Source: Halichondria panicea (lineage: Eukaryota; Porifera; Demospongiae; Suberitida; Halichondriidae). Taken from it: 64,000 nt of DNA. Positions 11,407-24,311 of this stretch are shown here, one piece after another. Both the position numbers and the translations under genes were made by a program. The notes beneath the pieces are model-generated. The model was not told the origin of the DNA and did not search any database. It saw only the letters and a program-made list of their open reading frames with translations. The DNA lies in the NCBI RefSeq assembly GCF_963675165.1, contig NC_087379.1, forward strand, positions 6,967,339 to 7,031,338, in the 5' to 3' direction. Within the stretch, counting starts at the first letter, position 1. Each line of letters opens with the position of its first letter.

Positions 11407-12653
11407 CTATTGTTCCGCAACTAATTTTGCTTGGTCAGGGTCCCCAAATTCCTGTGTGGATTGTTCAGCTTGTGGAGGGCTGCTAAAATTACCACTCGGC
11501 TTAGGATGTAACGACAGTTGTGTCTTCATTGCTTCTTCAAATGTTATTTCGCCCTTGTCTATCGTTTGTAGTGCTTGAGTATTCGAAACAAGCTCATCAA
11601 CATTTAAGCTAATTGGATTGATTCCATCTTCTCCAATGTTTTTTAAAATTTCACCAGCAGCTCGCTGTAGCGTATCCAGTTTGTTTATGAGATCATGGAA
11701 ATCAATATCCTCTTTGTTGGAGTCAGCGAGATCTTTCAATCCCCTCTTCTTTTCAATTACTTTCGAAGCACGATTAGCGTTGGATTTAATTGTATTAACG
11801 AATGATGCAGCATTCAATACTGACACGTGCAGATTGACTACAGACTCTATAGCGTCTTGAAGTATCTTCTGCCTCTTTGCATTCTCTTCTTGGGCTCTCT
11901 CCTGTTCTATCACATCTAGGGCTGCCTTTCTCTCGTTAGTACGTGCTAAATAGGATAAGCCAAAGCTAAACATACTTATGGAGAAAGCCACCTGAGGTGC
12001 TATTATCGCCATGGCTCCTGCTGTGGCACAAGCACTACTAACCATACTAAATGTGGTTGTTAATCCTTTACTATTCTCTCTATCGTCAATAGCCTCCTTA
12101 TGTTTCTCCACAGCATCGGTTACTTTTTTTTTCGCTTCTTTACGTTGACCAGAGAAGTGTTCTTTGGCACAGGAAACTTTGTCATCCATTTCTTTTTGAG
12201 CTGTTAGGAATTTCTGAAAAGATTCATCACAATCCTTTAGGTAGTCACTTAGTGAAAAGGTATACTTTTGTAGATCAACTAAAATTTTTCTTTCTAATTG
12301 CTGCTTGATTTCAGTAACGTGCTGCTCCTCGGTAGCATACTTTGCCATCGAAATACACTCTTCTAGACAGTCTTTGCCTTCTTGAATAAAATCACAAAAT
12401 TCCTCCGTAGAACGGCAATTTCATCTCTCACTTCAGGATCCGAAGCAGCTGTATCACCTTCAAGAATACTTCGCACACGTATTTCAGCTTCTTTTACCTC
12501 TTTGACAGCACTGTCTACTAAAGGTAGAAATTCAACCAGTGCCATGGCACCATCATAAACGTCAGTGAATAAGCCTGACACGCTTGCGTAGCTGACGCTT
12601 TGGACAGGGGTGCTATTCTTATCAAGGTCTACGCAAGTTCCGTTTTTGTCCAT
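11407..12653 (-). pseudogene. Helical coiled-coil/hydrophobic-core family, copy B (single frameshift)
   Basis: The gene starts at 12653 with MDKNGTCVDLDKNS and reads about 80 codons. It is then one base short near 12400, where paralogues read ILQKEF and this copy reads VLRRNF before losing the frame. The remainder, from the MAKYATEEQHVTEIKQQLERKI block (12348) to the TAG at 11407, is open for 313 codons. It contains the hydrophobic segment (FSMVSSACATAGAMAIIAPQVAFSISMFSFGLSYLA, which exceeds one helix), a second helical region, and a proline/glutamine-rich tail ending LVAEQ. A single missing base in otherwise clean coding sequence could also be an assembly error, so B may be recently dead or alive. 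It sits upstream of INTS13 unit 1. Confidence 0.75.
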
Positions 12654-13261
12654 CTTTACACAATTAGAAATTCTACTTGGGCCTATTCAAAATTTTCTAA
12701 ACAACAACTCTAGCAGTATTGAAGCAGTGCTATAATGACTAACGATTATATGATATCCAATTCATTAATAGAACACACTATATAAGGATAATACTATATT
12801 TGTAGTTACTTTATTCATTAGTTTGTGGCACACGCAACTTCCACCGGCACCGTAAACAATAGTCTGGGGGCCAGACCTTTTTCTCAGAGAGGGGAGGGGG
12901 GGAAGAGAGAAAGAAGGTCTGGAGACTCTTGCAGCACTTCCGTGTGCTCTTGGAATGTCAATAGGGAGGAGACTGTGATATTGGAGGTTATAAAGAAGGA
13001 GTAGATGTAGCAATACTCTCATTTCATTGGCTGTATCTAAATTCCATTGGCTGTAATCCAAATTCCAAGGCAATACTCGCATTTCATTGGGTTAAAAATC
13101 ACATGACATAGGATATGCATTTCATTGGCTCTGGCCACATTCCGCTAGAGCACACGGAAATGCTGCCAGACCTAATCCTAGCTCTCTTGATTTTGCCCCC
13201 GAGCCCCCAGACTAGTAAACAATTGTGAATGTTGCGAATGTGTAAATTGCCTCTCATTTAC
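12654..13261. other. Spacer upstream of helical gene B, with a small direct repeat
   Basis: This holds the gene B upstream box (separate entry). It also holds two or three short repeats of an ATTTCATTGGCTGTA/ATTCCATTGGCTGTA motif at 13018-13130. I see no coding region. Confidence 0.4.
12778..12787 (-). promoter_or_regulatory. Conserved CCTTATATAG box upstream of helical gene B
   Basis: The identical 10-base box lies about 125 bp upstream of the B start at 12653, in the same AATAGAAC...CTATATAAGGAT.A context as the other copies. Its role as a TATA-like promoter element is inferred from conservation. Confidence 0.45.
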
Positions 13262-13430
13262 AGTGACTGGCCCATGGTCTACGTAGTATACACACTCATC
13301 TACACACTCACACAGGTTAGTGACGGTGCCTCTCTGAGTTGGAGCTGTACCTGTGTGCCAAGTCCTCTAGCTCTGACCACAGACTATGATACTGTTCATC
13401 TCTGAAAGGGAGGGGGAGATTAGTGTTCAC
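13262..13430. pseudogene. Chimeric INTS13 debris: inverted exon 11 fragment joined to an exon 14 fragment
   Basis: Positions 13262-13318 match parent exon 11 in the opposite (plus) orientation, including its GTTAG donor. At about 13319 it joins directly to an exon 14 fragment (GTGACGGTGCC...CATCTCTG) in the usual minus orientation. Neither can be spliced into anything. The junction records an inversion or template switch in the array. Confidence 0.75.
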
Positions 13431-13850
13431 CCTGTCATTATGTCACTATGAGTACTATGAGTACGTTACAATACACAAGCTGGCAGGTCATGAAGCAAAT
13501 GGTATATGGGATATTCTATGGGACAAATCAGGCACTACAAAAAACAGAACAAAAAAGGTTTTACAAGCATATAATTATATTAATTGCCAACTATAATTAT
13601 GGTTACAATCTTGAAAACTACATGCGCACCACATGACATTGCATACATGTATAATTAGCTCATGCACGCTATAGCTCATGGATTTTCTCATTGTCAATAA
13701 ATTTATCTCCACAACAACAACAGCAAATGCACACACACACAGATGTAGAGTGTTCGTTCATTCGTGATCTAGTAATGGTGCAACACTGCAGGGAGAGAGA
13801 AACACATCATGTTAATCACTAATCTCAAAGTATACACTAGCTGAAGCTAC

Positions 13851-15770
<1,920 letters not shown>

Positions 15771-15836
15771 CTAGAGGCAATTAACAAGAGTGGATATTTT
15801 TAGTTAAAAATTGCTCTTAATAGGCTATATAATATA

Positions 15837-16039
15837 CCGTATAGCGGGTAATTTTCGTGGGGTAAAATATTCGTTATTTTCGTGGGCAAGTTGACCTCCA
15901 TGAAATTTAACATAGGCGTGGCTTACCGGAACGTAGGAATGCAGGCAGGCAACGAGACTAAACAAAATTTTTACTCACAAAACCACCGTTTCTCGAGTTG
16001 AACGGATTTTTTACCCCACGAAAATTACCTGCTATACAG
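15837..16039. mobile_element. TA-flanked mariner-like MITE (TACCGTATAGCGGGTA family)
   Basis: The 5' end CCGTATAGCGGGTAATTTTC and 3' end GAAAATTACCTGCTATACAG are inverted repeats of about 30 bp. The 203-bp element is flanked by TA on both sides (15835-15836 and 16040-16041). Same family terminus as the elements at 30183 and 41524. Confidence 0.8.
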
Positions 16040-16128
16040 TAATGTCATTACATCATATCAAAATGTATACCTAATCAAAGGTACAACAAAATATTATTAT
16101 GTACTGCGGCCCGAGGGCATTATGTCAT

Positions 16129-16360
16129 CCAGTGCAATATATGGCATGTTGCACGAGGGCGCCGGCAATAACTAACTTGTTGCCCAATGACATTAAACTC
16201 GTCTGACTGGTCATATAAATCGTAATAAAAGACATGTGTTTTGAAGGAATTTAGTGTATTCATTAGTTTTGCTGAATTCCATAGTAAATTTTTAGTAATA
16301 ATGCAGTGCAATATATGGTAGCCATGGCAGTGATGCAACATGCCATATACTGAGCACTGG
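16129..16360. mobile_element. Fold-back element
   Basis: Arms 16129-16154 (CCAGTGCAATATATGGCATG...) and 16330-16360 are inverted copies with a few mismatches. Second inner arms (GTTGCCCAATGACATT and its partner near 16385) extend the fold-back. There is no coding region. It occupies the place where INTS13 exon 8 of unit 2 would be expected. Confidence 0.55.
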
Positions 16361-16561
16361 ATTGCTTTGATCTGCCCACTCACTGGGCAACAACTCATTT
16401 TACAGTTACAATTAATTTTGGTAGTTTGGCAAAAGCTTATACTTATAAGATGAGCAAAAATAAACTAGTATATGCGGGGGAAAGTTTAACACATACATAT
16501 TACGTACAATGTACATGTGATCAAAATATCTAGCATATAATATGGTACGATATCTCTTCAG

Positions 16562-17853
16562 CTATTGTTCCGCAACATATTCTGCTTGTTCGGGATCACC
16601 TAATTCCTGTGCGGCTTCTTCTAAAGGAGGAGCTGTCTCGCCATCTTGGGAGGGGCTGCTAAAATCACCATTCGGCTTAGGAACTAATGATACGTGAAGC
16701 TGTGCCTTCATTGCTTTTTGAAGCTCTTGAAGTGTTGTTTCACCATGGTCAGTCGTTTGTAGCGGTTGAGTATTTGAATTGAGCTCATCGGGCTTTGAGC
16801 TAATTGGAGTGCTTCCCTTTTCTCCGATTATTTCAACAATTTTATCAGCAGCTCGCTGCAGGCTATCCATTCTCTTTATGAGATCACGGAAATTAATATC
16901 CTCTTTGTTGGAGTCAGCGAGATCTTTCAATACCCCCTTCTTTTTCGAAGCACGATTGGTGTGGGATTTCATATCCATAACGAGTGCTTCAGCATCCAAC
17001 ACTGCCTCTCGCAGGTCAACTACCCTATTATAGGCGTCTAGTAGTATCTTCTCCTTCTTTGCCATCTCTTCTTGGGCTCTCTCCTGCTTCTTAACATGTA
17101 GGGTTGCTGTGTTCTCATTAGTGCTTGCTACGTATGTGTGGATGCAGCCGGCAATACTTGCAGAAAAAGCTGCATGAGGTGACATTATCCCCGAGGCTCC
17201 TGCTCTGGCTATAGCTCTAGTAACAACACTAAATAAGGTTGTCAATCCTTCACTCTTCTTTCCCATAGCAATAGCCTCCTCGTATTTCTTCACAGCATCG
17301 CTTGCTTCTTTTTTCGCCTCTTCATGTTGAACAGAGAAATGTTTTTTGGCACTGGAAAGTTCGTCGTGCACTCCTTTGTGAGTTGTTCGAAACTCCTCAA
17401 AAGAAGTATCACAATCCTTTATAGGTAGCCGCTTAGTGTATTAATATAGACTGTTAGCTTTTCTAAGATTTTGCTTCCTAATTGCTCCTTGATTTCAGTA
17501 ACGTGCTGCTCATCTCTAACATGCTCTGCCATATCAAGACAATATTCCAAAAAGTTTTTGCTCGCTCGAATCATATCACGAACTTCTTTCTGTAGAGTGG
17601 CAAGCTCATCTCTCACACCAGGATCCGAATCAGCTGTGATACCATCAAGAAAACACTTTTCAGCTTCTTTTCCTTTTTCGAAAACATTTGACATTGTAGG
17701 TACAATTTTGAACAGATTCAAGGCATTATCAAAAAAGGTGGAAATCCACGAGACTATTGCATTGTTGCTGACATTTTGAGCAGCAATGGTGCTATTAAAT
17801 GGTACTAGCTCTACCTCTGGGTCGACACTAGATGTAGCTTTGTTTTTGTCCAT
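16562..17853 (-). pseudogene. Helical coiled-coil/hydrophobic-core family, copy C (single frameshift)
   Basis: It starts at 17853 with MDKNKATSSVDPEVELVP and reads to an INTLSGYL block near 17420, where two extra bases (CCTTTATAGG instead of CCTTTAGG) break the frame. The rest, from about 17405 to the TAG at 16562, is open. The hydrophobic stretch reads FSVVTRAIARAGASGIMSPH..., and one repeat of the second helical region is shortened (VIEKK lost). The acidic tail GDFSSPSQDGETAPPLEEAAQELGDPEQAEYVAEQ-type region (over 30 residues) resembles that of D and E. It lies between exon 7 and exons 9-16 of INTS13 unit 2, as expected for an intron-7 passenger. It is a pseudogene as assembled; a 2-bp assembly error is the alternative. 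Confidence 0.75.
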
Positions 17854-17914
17854 CTTCAGCCAGTTACTATAACCATGCAATGGGCAGCTCTAAGCTAATG
17901 AGGTATAAAACAAA

Positions 17915-18011
17915 CTATATATATATAAGGATAATTAATACTATATTTGCATGTAATTACACTAAGCTAATGTGGTATAGCCAATTCATTAATAGAACAA
18001 ACTATATAAGG
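17915..18011 (-). promoter_or_regulatory. Duplicated CCTTATATAG boxes upstream of helical gene C
   Basis: An expanded box (CTATATATATATAAGG) lies at 17915-17930 and a canonical CTATATAAGG at 18002-18011. Both sit in AACAAACTATA context with intervening repeats of TAAGCTAATGTGGTA.CCAATTC. C is the only copy where the upstream box has been tandemly duplicated. Confidence 0.45.
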
Positions 18012-18239
18012 ATAATACTAAGCTAATGTGGTAGCCAATTCATTAATATAAGGATATATACTATATTTGCATGCATAATTACACTAAGCTAATGTGGTAG
18101 CCAATTCGGGAAAATACTGTATTTGCAAATACGCCAAGCCATGCACTCCTGGCCAAACTAATGTGCCGGGGTAGCCAATTTATTAAGAACAAACTGATAA
18201 TACTGCTTAATTCATTGCACGCATGCATGGTATGGGGAG

Positions 18240-18688
18240 TAGGCCTTGCCCAATTATGCTCAAAATTTTGCCTATTAGTCTAGTCTCCAAGTCTCATGCA
18301 TTGTACCTATTAGTCTTTAAGTATTACCCATTAGTCTCAAAATCATCAACGAGAATTATACTGCAACATCACAGACGCTTCTACATAATCTTCTAAAGAA
18401 GTATTATTGGTGAAAGAAAAAAGTCAACTCATCTAGTAGTATACTACTAGCACCTTCCATACGTATATACTAGTCTAGCCACGACGTGGACCATGTGCTC
18501 AGAAGTACGTGTAACGGTTAGTTATTCATGCTACTGAGCTTCTATACATACAACTGTACTTTCTACCAACATTTGGTAAAAATTGCCTAATAGGCTAATA
18601 TTTTTTGCCTATTAGGCTGGCATAATGCTCAATGCTCCACTGCACCTATTAGTCTCAAAATTATGCTAGCATAATTGGGCAAGGCCTA
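18240..18688. mobile_element. hAT-like MITE with 21-bp TIRs and 8-bp target duplication
   Basis: Left TIR 18240-18260 begins TAGGCCTTGCCCAATTATGC; right TIR 18668-18688 is its exact reverse complement. ATGGGGAG occurs immediately outside both ends (18232-18239 and 18689-18696). An 8-bp duplication with TA(G)GG-type termini is characteristic of the hAT superfamily. The 449-bp interior contains repeated (A)TTTTGCCTATTAGTCT segments and no transposase. Confidence 0.88.
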
Positions 18689-18879
18689 ATGGGGAGTACA
18701 GAACTGTGAATGTTGTAAAACCTCTCACTTGACAAACATGCAGTAACTCATCAGGTACGCACACAGCTATACATGTACATAATTATAGTATGTGAATACG
18801 TTGATGGCTAGAAACGTTTTATCCCAGAGCTAAACACTGCACAGTAGTAATTTAAGCTGGTTAGTGATGGCTTACGTAC

Positions 18880-19021
18880 GTCACTATAGGGTGTAACTCT
18901 ATAGGCGGAGGTACACCTCTGCAGCTCAAGTGAAGATGACTTGGGAGTAGACCACTTCAACACAACATCCTTTGTTGAGGAGTCCTTCTTTGTGGAGGAT
19001 ATCACCAACAGTCCATATAAC
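18880..19021 (-). pseudogene. INTS13 exon 7 relic (array unit 2)
   Basis: This matches parent exon 7 (STKKDSSTKDVVLKWSTPKSSSLELQRCTSAYRVTP) but has two extra bases directly after the acceptor (GTTATATGG for GTTATGG) and further insertions before the donor. The frame is lost. It is upstream of helical gene C. Confidence 0.8.
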
Positions 19022-19372
19022 CTGCATGCACGAGAATGGTAAAAATCAGATCATGAAAGCATAGGAATAAATAGTATAAATCAGACATTATAGATCTAAC
19101 CTAAACACACCAAACTATATATCATGAAATTACATACATGCAGTAATGACATTGCATGCATGTATACATGTCAAATTAGTTCATGCACGCTAGTTTATGG
19201 ATTTTGGTTCATTGTCAATAAATTTATCTCCACAACAACAACAGCAAATGCACACACACACAGATGTAGAGTGTTCGTTCATTCGTGATCTAGTAATGGT
19301 GCAACACTGCAGGGAGAGAGACACACATCATGTTAAACACTAATCTCAAAGTATACAATAGCTCTAAACTAC

Positions 19373-22300
19373 TTACTTGCTAGTTCTCAAGTTCTTGTAA
19401 AGCTCAATCTTTGATTCACCATAGCTACGGCCGGCAAACTCTTGATGACAACCATCAGCCGCGACACGTTTCCTGTTTGTCCACATCGACAGTAATGAGT
19501 CTCCAGGTTTAGCGAGTGTGGGGAGTCCTCCGTCCACTAGTGGGTGTGGTCTGTGACCTTCCTGTGTCCTCGTGTTCCACTTATAGTCTGAGCCATTGAC
19601 TGACCTTCCACCTCTATCGTTGGAGTGCCTATAATAGCAACAATTAATTATTAGAGTGTCTCGAAATGTACCCCCCCCCTCGTCTCATAATGCATAATTA
19701 TAAAGCTACAGAGAGTCTGCCAGTGCTGTACATAAACATTACTTGCATATTTAGGGAGATAATATAGCAAGTTGATATACGTTAGAGGATCTACCCTCTA
19801 AGTCCCTAACCTAACAGCATTTCGTTCCATAACTAATTAGCAGGAATGTGCCACAACATTCATACACTCACTTTTCGACATCCCTCCAATTTGAAGAACT
19901 CTCAGTGGCTGTACTGCCATTCTCTGTGTGTGTGTGGGGGGGTAGGCAATAGTGAAGGTCGTATCTCACACTAACCCCTCCTACCTGTCTTGACGGGAGG
20001 TGTTTTCCTAGGCAGCTGCATGCTCAGACAACGGGAGGTCATCTGAAGGAGGAACTCTAGCAAGTGACGATGCCTCTCAGAGTTGGAGCTGTACATATGT
20101 GCCAAGTCCTCTAGCTCTGACCACAGACTGCGATACTGTTCATCTCTGAAGGGGGGGGGGGGAGATTAGTGTTCACCCTGTCATTATGTCATTATGTCAC
20201 GAGTACGTTACAATAATGCAACAGCTGGCTGGTCATGTGATAGAGTACCTCTTAACCCCTTTGTTCATGCCACCAGTCGGTATTGACAGTGGCTCGTTGG
20301 CTTTCTCTTTCTCATAGAGCTGAGTGATCACCTGATAAGAAATGTGATGACACAATTAATGTGATGGAATAAATACAAAGTAATCAATGCATGGAACTTG
20401 AAATTAGTCACCTTAAAAAGGGTCAGTTTTTATAAAGATTCGAGGTTTTGGTGTTTAGTTATCAAGAATGTCACCTAGGTTTCGGCCCACGGTAAACAGA
20501 GGTGACCTTTTGTTGATGCATTTAGTTGCACACAAACTGCTCATTTGGTAACCTGTACTTTATATCACAGTTGACCGCTAATTTAATGGGGTGTCACATG
20601 CTCACCTGTCTGCATTGCTCCAGTTGTGGGTCTGACATGGTCTCTTGTTTGATTAGACTGAGCCGGTAGACAGTCCAGCTCCTATATATAGAGAGAAACA
20701 GTCAGTAAAAGCTATAATTAGAGCGGGGCCAGGGTAGCTAACCTGTGTGTGTGAGTGTGTAGATGAGTGTGTTTGCGTAGACCATGGGCCAGTGACGAGT
20801 GGCGTGTTCCAACTTGCTCAGAGCTGTGCAGGTGTGTGTGGGAGGGAATGTGCAGTCAAAACAACACACACTGCACATAGAAGGGAACTACCCCAGCCAT
20901 ACACATTTAAATCACCATGTAAATGAAAGCACCGCAGGTGCTGATGCCTCGGTGGAGGTGCCAAAACTACATAACATAAAACTACTAATAGCTAGCTTTT
21001 ATTATACAAACATTGATTATGAATTTTGCTGCATGCAATCAACCGAATAGTGGGTAATGATCGACCATGATTGTTGTTAAAAACGATCGATGCCAAAAGT
21101 TCAAGTCTAAAATTAATGGCTGCAAGTCAGCAGAACCTTGCAGCTCTCTGCTCACTCTTGCAGCTACCAATAGCTAGCGTTCTAGTGCAGAGCTAACTAC
21201 TAAGTAGAGTAGTAACACTCGGTGAACAAGTTTTGCTACGGACTCTTCTGAAAAGGCTGCAATAGCATTCCAAGTAAGCAAAACTAGGCATAACTCGAGA
21301 ACGAAGCATTATTTTGCAAATCCACGAATTAAAATCCAAGTAAACATGACTAGAAGCCTATAGAAACTCTTAATTGCACTTGATTCATCCTTGAGCAGCC
21401 GTAGCGGTCTACACACACAGACACACAGACACACTATATCGTATACCTCGCTTGCGCATGCGCACCGAGGCATAACAATGTACATAAGTTATGTGCTTAT
21501 ACAAGCTAGTTCATTATAAACTACACAGCTGTACTCTCACCATACACTCAGTCAAAGCTTTGAAAACAAACACCTATAATCTTTTAGTTTTGAAATTGGA
21601 CGTTCCTGTTATGGCATCCGAAAAATAGCTCCGAAAACAAGTCTGGTTTGAAAAAAACACTATGCTCTTTTTTCAGAAAATTGAAGAGTTGCATGTGCCA
21701 GAAAATAAATCGCTGATCCAAGCACATCATATATTGTATGTAGCACAGCTACTAAACACATTTTGTAACTGGATGTTTGTTATGGACACTCACCGATCTG
21801 CTCCGGGTAGACCTTGGGTATCTTTGTCCTGTCCACTGGAGTGGGGGCCAGTGAGTTCTCCTTGACCAACTCACTGAAGTCCTGCATGTGAGTCAAAACA
21901 CGTGCAGCAATAATGGCTGTCTGTAATCCATGCAGCTATTATAGGATTTACACAATTATAAACTTAAAACTGATATGTGCATATTGCCATGCCACTTGCC
22001 GATATCCGATAGTCAGTGATGTGTCCCCCCCAGCCCTCGCTGATTGAGGGGGGATCATCCAGGTGGGGTCTCGTGGACGGTATACAGTGGAGGGAGGGGC
22101 ACAGTACATATGTACATGTTAACAAAAGTAATGCACTGGACAGTATTAGTTATCCAATCTCAAGCCAAAAATTGGTCTCAATAATTATATGAGCTGTAAT
22201 AATTCTAGTACGTACCTCATGACAAAATGCACATATCGAAATGTACACACAATTTTCCATTACAATTAGTCTCCCCCCCCTCAATATCTTCTGGGTACCT

Positions 22301-22419
22301 GGGTGGCTGGTGAGGACGTGGGAGATGATCTTGGTAGTGCTCTTCCTGGGTTGCTCTAGTAATACGGCTTTACCAGACAGCACAAAGTTGATCAGACAGA
22401 TGGTGGGACGACTGGTTAC
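19373..22419 (-). pseudogene. INTS13 partial copy, exons 8-16 (array unit 3)
   Basis: Exon equivalents are e8 22299-22419, e9 22000-22090, e10 21794-21881, e11 20743-20823, e12 20606-20681, e13 20249-20331, e14 19985-20145, e15 19872-19923 and e16 19373-19613. Exon 9 has lost its 5' end and acceptor through a deletion of about 20 bp, and its donor is GC rather than GT. Exons 11 and 12 each carry a 4-base insertion. Exons 8, 10 and 13-16 keep parental lengths. It lies directly downstream of the intact helical gene D. Confidence 0.9.
20924..21475. mobile_element. Insertion of about 550 bp in intron 10 of INTS13 unit 3
   Basis: Unit 1 and the parent read CACCATGTAAACAATGTACAT here. In unit 3 that sequence is opened after CACCATGTAAA and resumes at ACAATGTACAT. 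The insert carries short inverted ends (ATGCCTCGGTG at 20944-20954 and CACCGAGGCAT at 21462-21472). No coding region is visible. Confidence 0.65.
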
Positions 22420-22451
22420 CTGTGTGTGTGTATGTGTGTGTGTGTGTGTGT

Positions 22452-22506
<55 letters not shown>
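22420..22506. repeat. GT/CA microsatellite at the exon 8 acceptor of unit 3
   Basis: About 85 bp of TG repeat with TATG/TACG interruptions directly follow exon 8 (CA repeat before the acceptor in transcript sense). The parent has about 10 repeats at the same site (50357-50376). Confidence 0.9.
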
Positions 22507-22507
<1 letters not shown>

Positions 22508-22885
22508 CAGGGGGGTTGTGGGTGGAGTAACACAGCACTGATAGATATGTTCTGGCCCATACACAATTAATGTATTTGTGGAAAGCTAAACACTGAACAG
22601 CTCTGAACAGCTAACATCGAGTGTCTGAGACCATGTAGCTCGTCAGAATTAGATAAATTCCACTTTACCGATTTTTGTTACAGTTTCACGAGCACACTCC
22701 TGCAGCTGATACGACTTACGGAACCCATGATTATATATACACAATATAATTATTGGTGGAAAGCTATCATACGTCTCAGTATTTGTGCAGTTAAACAATT
22801 TTCCAGTGTGACAAAATAACAACAACGAGCAAAAATAAACATTTGCATTTGAAACCCGTATGTATAATTATGTATCAAGGTTCAG

Positions 22886-24145
22886 CTATTGTTTCGCAAC
22901 TAGTTCTGTGTGTTCAGAGTTACCAATTTCCTGTTCAGCTTGTTCAGGGCCAACTAATTCCTGTTCGGCTTCTTCTAAAGGAGGAACTGTCTCGCCATCT
23001 TGGGAGGGGCTGCTAAAATTACCGTTCGGCTGAGACGGTATGTTTAGAGTCTTCCTGATGTCTTGCATTGTTGCTTGGCCTTGGTCAGTCGTTTGGTGTG
23101 GTTGAGTATTCGAAACAAGCTCATCAGATTTTGAGCTAATTGGAGTTGTTCCATCTTCTCCGATTTTCTTTAAAATTTCACTAGCAGCTCGTTGTAGCCT
23201 ATCCATTTTGTTAGTGAGATCATGGAATTGAAAATCCTTTTTGTTGGAGTCAGCAACATCTTTCAATCCCCTCTTCTTTTCGTTCTTTTCAATTGCTTTC
23301 GAAACATGGCTAGAGCCAGATTTAATTTTACCAACGAATGATGCAGCATTCAATACTAACACGCACAAACTGCTAACAGTGTTCAAAGCGTCTTGAAATA
23401 TCTTCTCTTTCTTTTCCATCTTTTCTCGTGCTCTCTTCTGCTTCCTAACATCTAGGACTGCTGTTCCCTCATTAGTATGTGCTAAATATGATAGGAAGAT
23501 GCTACAGAGACTTGTACCGAAAGTTGCCTGAAGTGATATAACATTCATGGCTCCTGCTTGGACACTAGCAATACCAACTGTATCAAATAGGGTTTTTAAT
23601 CCTGTTTTGTCTTTATCGACAATAGCCCTCTCATGTTTCTTCACAGCATCAATTGCTTTTTCTTCCGCTTCTTTGTGTTGATCAGAGAAGTCTTTTTGGG
23701 CACCAGAAATTTGGATACTCATTTCTTCGTTACATTTTCGAAATTTTTCAAAAGATTCATCACAATTTTTTAGGTAGTCGCTTAGGTAATCGATAAACTC
23801 TTTTAGATTGTCTAAGACTTTTCTTCCTAATTGTTCCTTGATTTCAGTAAGGTGCTGCTCATTGGCAGCATACTTCGCCATCGAAAGACACTCTTCTAGA
23901 TAGTCTTTGCCTACTTGAATAAAATCCTCAAATTCCTTCTGTAGAATGGCAATCTTAACTTTCACTTCAGGATCTGAATCAGCTGTAATATCTTTAAGAA
24001 TACTTTGCATATCCCTTTCAGCTTTTTCGACAGCATCCGACATTGAAGGTAGACATTTAAACCGTTTCATTGCACCATTATAAACTTGGGTGAGTAAGCT
24101 GTCCTCATAAGGGACTACACAAGATTCATTTTTGTCCATGTTCAC
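22886..24145 (-). CDS. Helical coiled-coil/hydrophobic-core family, copy D (intact, 419 aa)
   Basis: One uninterrupted frame from ATG 24145 to TAG 22886 with no intron. Residues about 35-180 are charged and predicted helical (KAERDMQSIL, ITADSDPEVK, MAKYAANEQHLTEIKEQLGRK, FEKFRKCNEEM). Residues 182-222 are a glycine/alanine-rich hydrophobic stretch (TVGIASVQAGAMNVISLQ, then LCSIFLSYLA). Residues 223-335 are a second long helical region with KQKRAREKMEKKEKIF and KKRGLKDVADSNKKD. Residues 336-419 are a polar, acidic, low-complexity tail. There is no signal peptide. A helix-hydrophobic-helix layout is shared by helical membrane-active families such as ClyA/HBL/Xax-type proteins and apolipoprotein L, but I cannot demonstrate homology to any, so no function is assigned. 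D is a passenger of the INTS13 intron-7 block in array unit 3. Confidence 0.8.
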   Translation of the reverse strand: MNMDKNESCVVPYEDSLLTQVYNGAMKRFKCLPSMSDAVEKAERDMQSILKDITADSDPEVKVKIAILQKEFEDFIQVGKDYLEECLSMAKYAANEQHLTEIKEQLGRKVLDNLKEFIDYLSDYLKNCDESFEKFRKCNEEMSIQISGAQKDFSDQHKEAEEKAIDAVKKHERAIVDKDKTGLKTLFDTVGIASVQAGAMNVISLQATFGTSLCSIFLSYLAHTNEGTAVLDVRKQKRAREKMEKKEKIFQDALNTVSSLCVLVLNAASFVGKIKSGSSHVSKAIEKNEKKRGLKDVADSNKKDFQFHDLTNKMDRLQRAASEILKKIGEDGTTPISSKSDELVSNTQPHQTTDQGQATMQDIRKTLNIPSQPNGNFSSPSQDGETVPPLEEAEQELVGPEQAEQEIGNSEHTELVAKQ

Positions 24146-24301
24146 ACAAACTGATCTAAGGCTTTTTCAAAAATCTTGAAGTTATGAACAACAAACTCTA
24201 CTAATCAATGAGTGGAAGTACTAAAGCAATGCTAGGTAAGCTTAATGACCAAGATTATATGCATGGTGGTGTAATATAAGCCATGTTTATAATAGAACAA
24301 A

Positions 24302-24311
24302 CTATATAAGG
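24302..24311 (-). promoter_or_regulatory. Conserved CCTTATATAG box upstream of helical gene D
   Basis: The box lies about 155 bp upstream of the D start, in AATAGAACAAACTATATAAG context shared with copy E almost base for base. Inferred TATA-like element. Confidence 0.5.

Noticed and set aside
13730-13800. The recurrent ACAGATGTAGAGTGTTCGTT block (5.16, 8.53, 13.74, 19.26, 31.25, 42.41, 47.40 kb) as a dispersed short repeat
   Set aside because: It always follows INTS13 exon 16 at the same distance, so it is the 3' flank of the duplicated unit, not an independent element.
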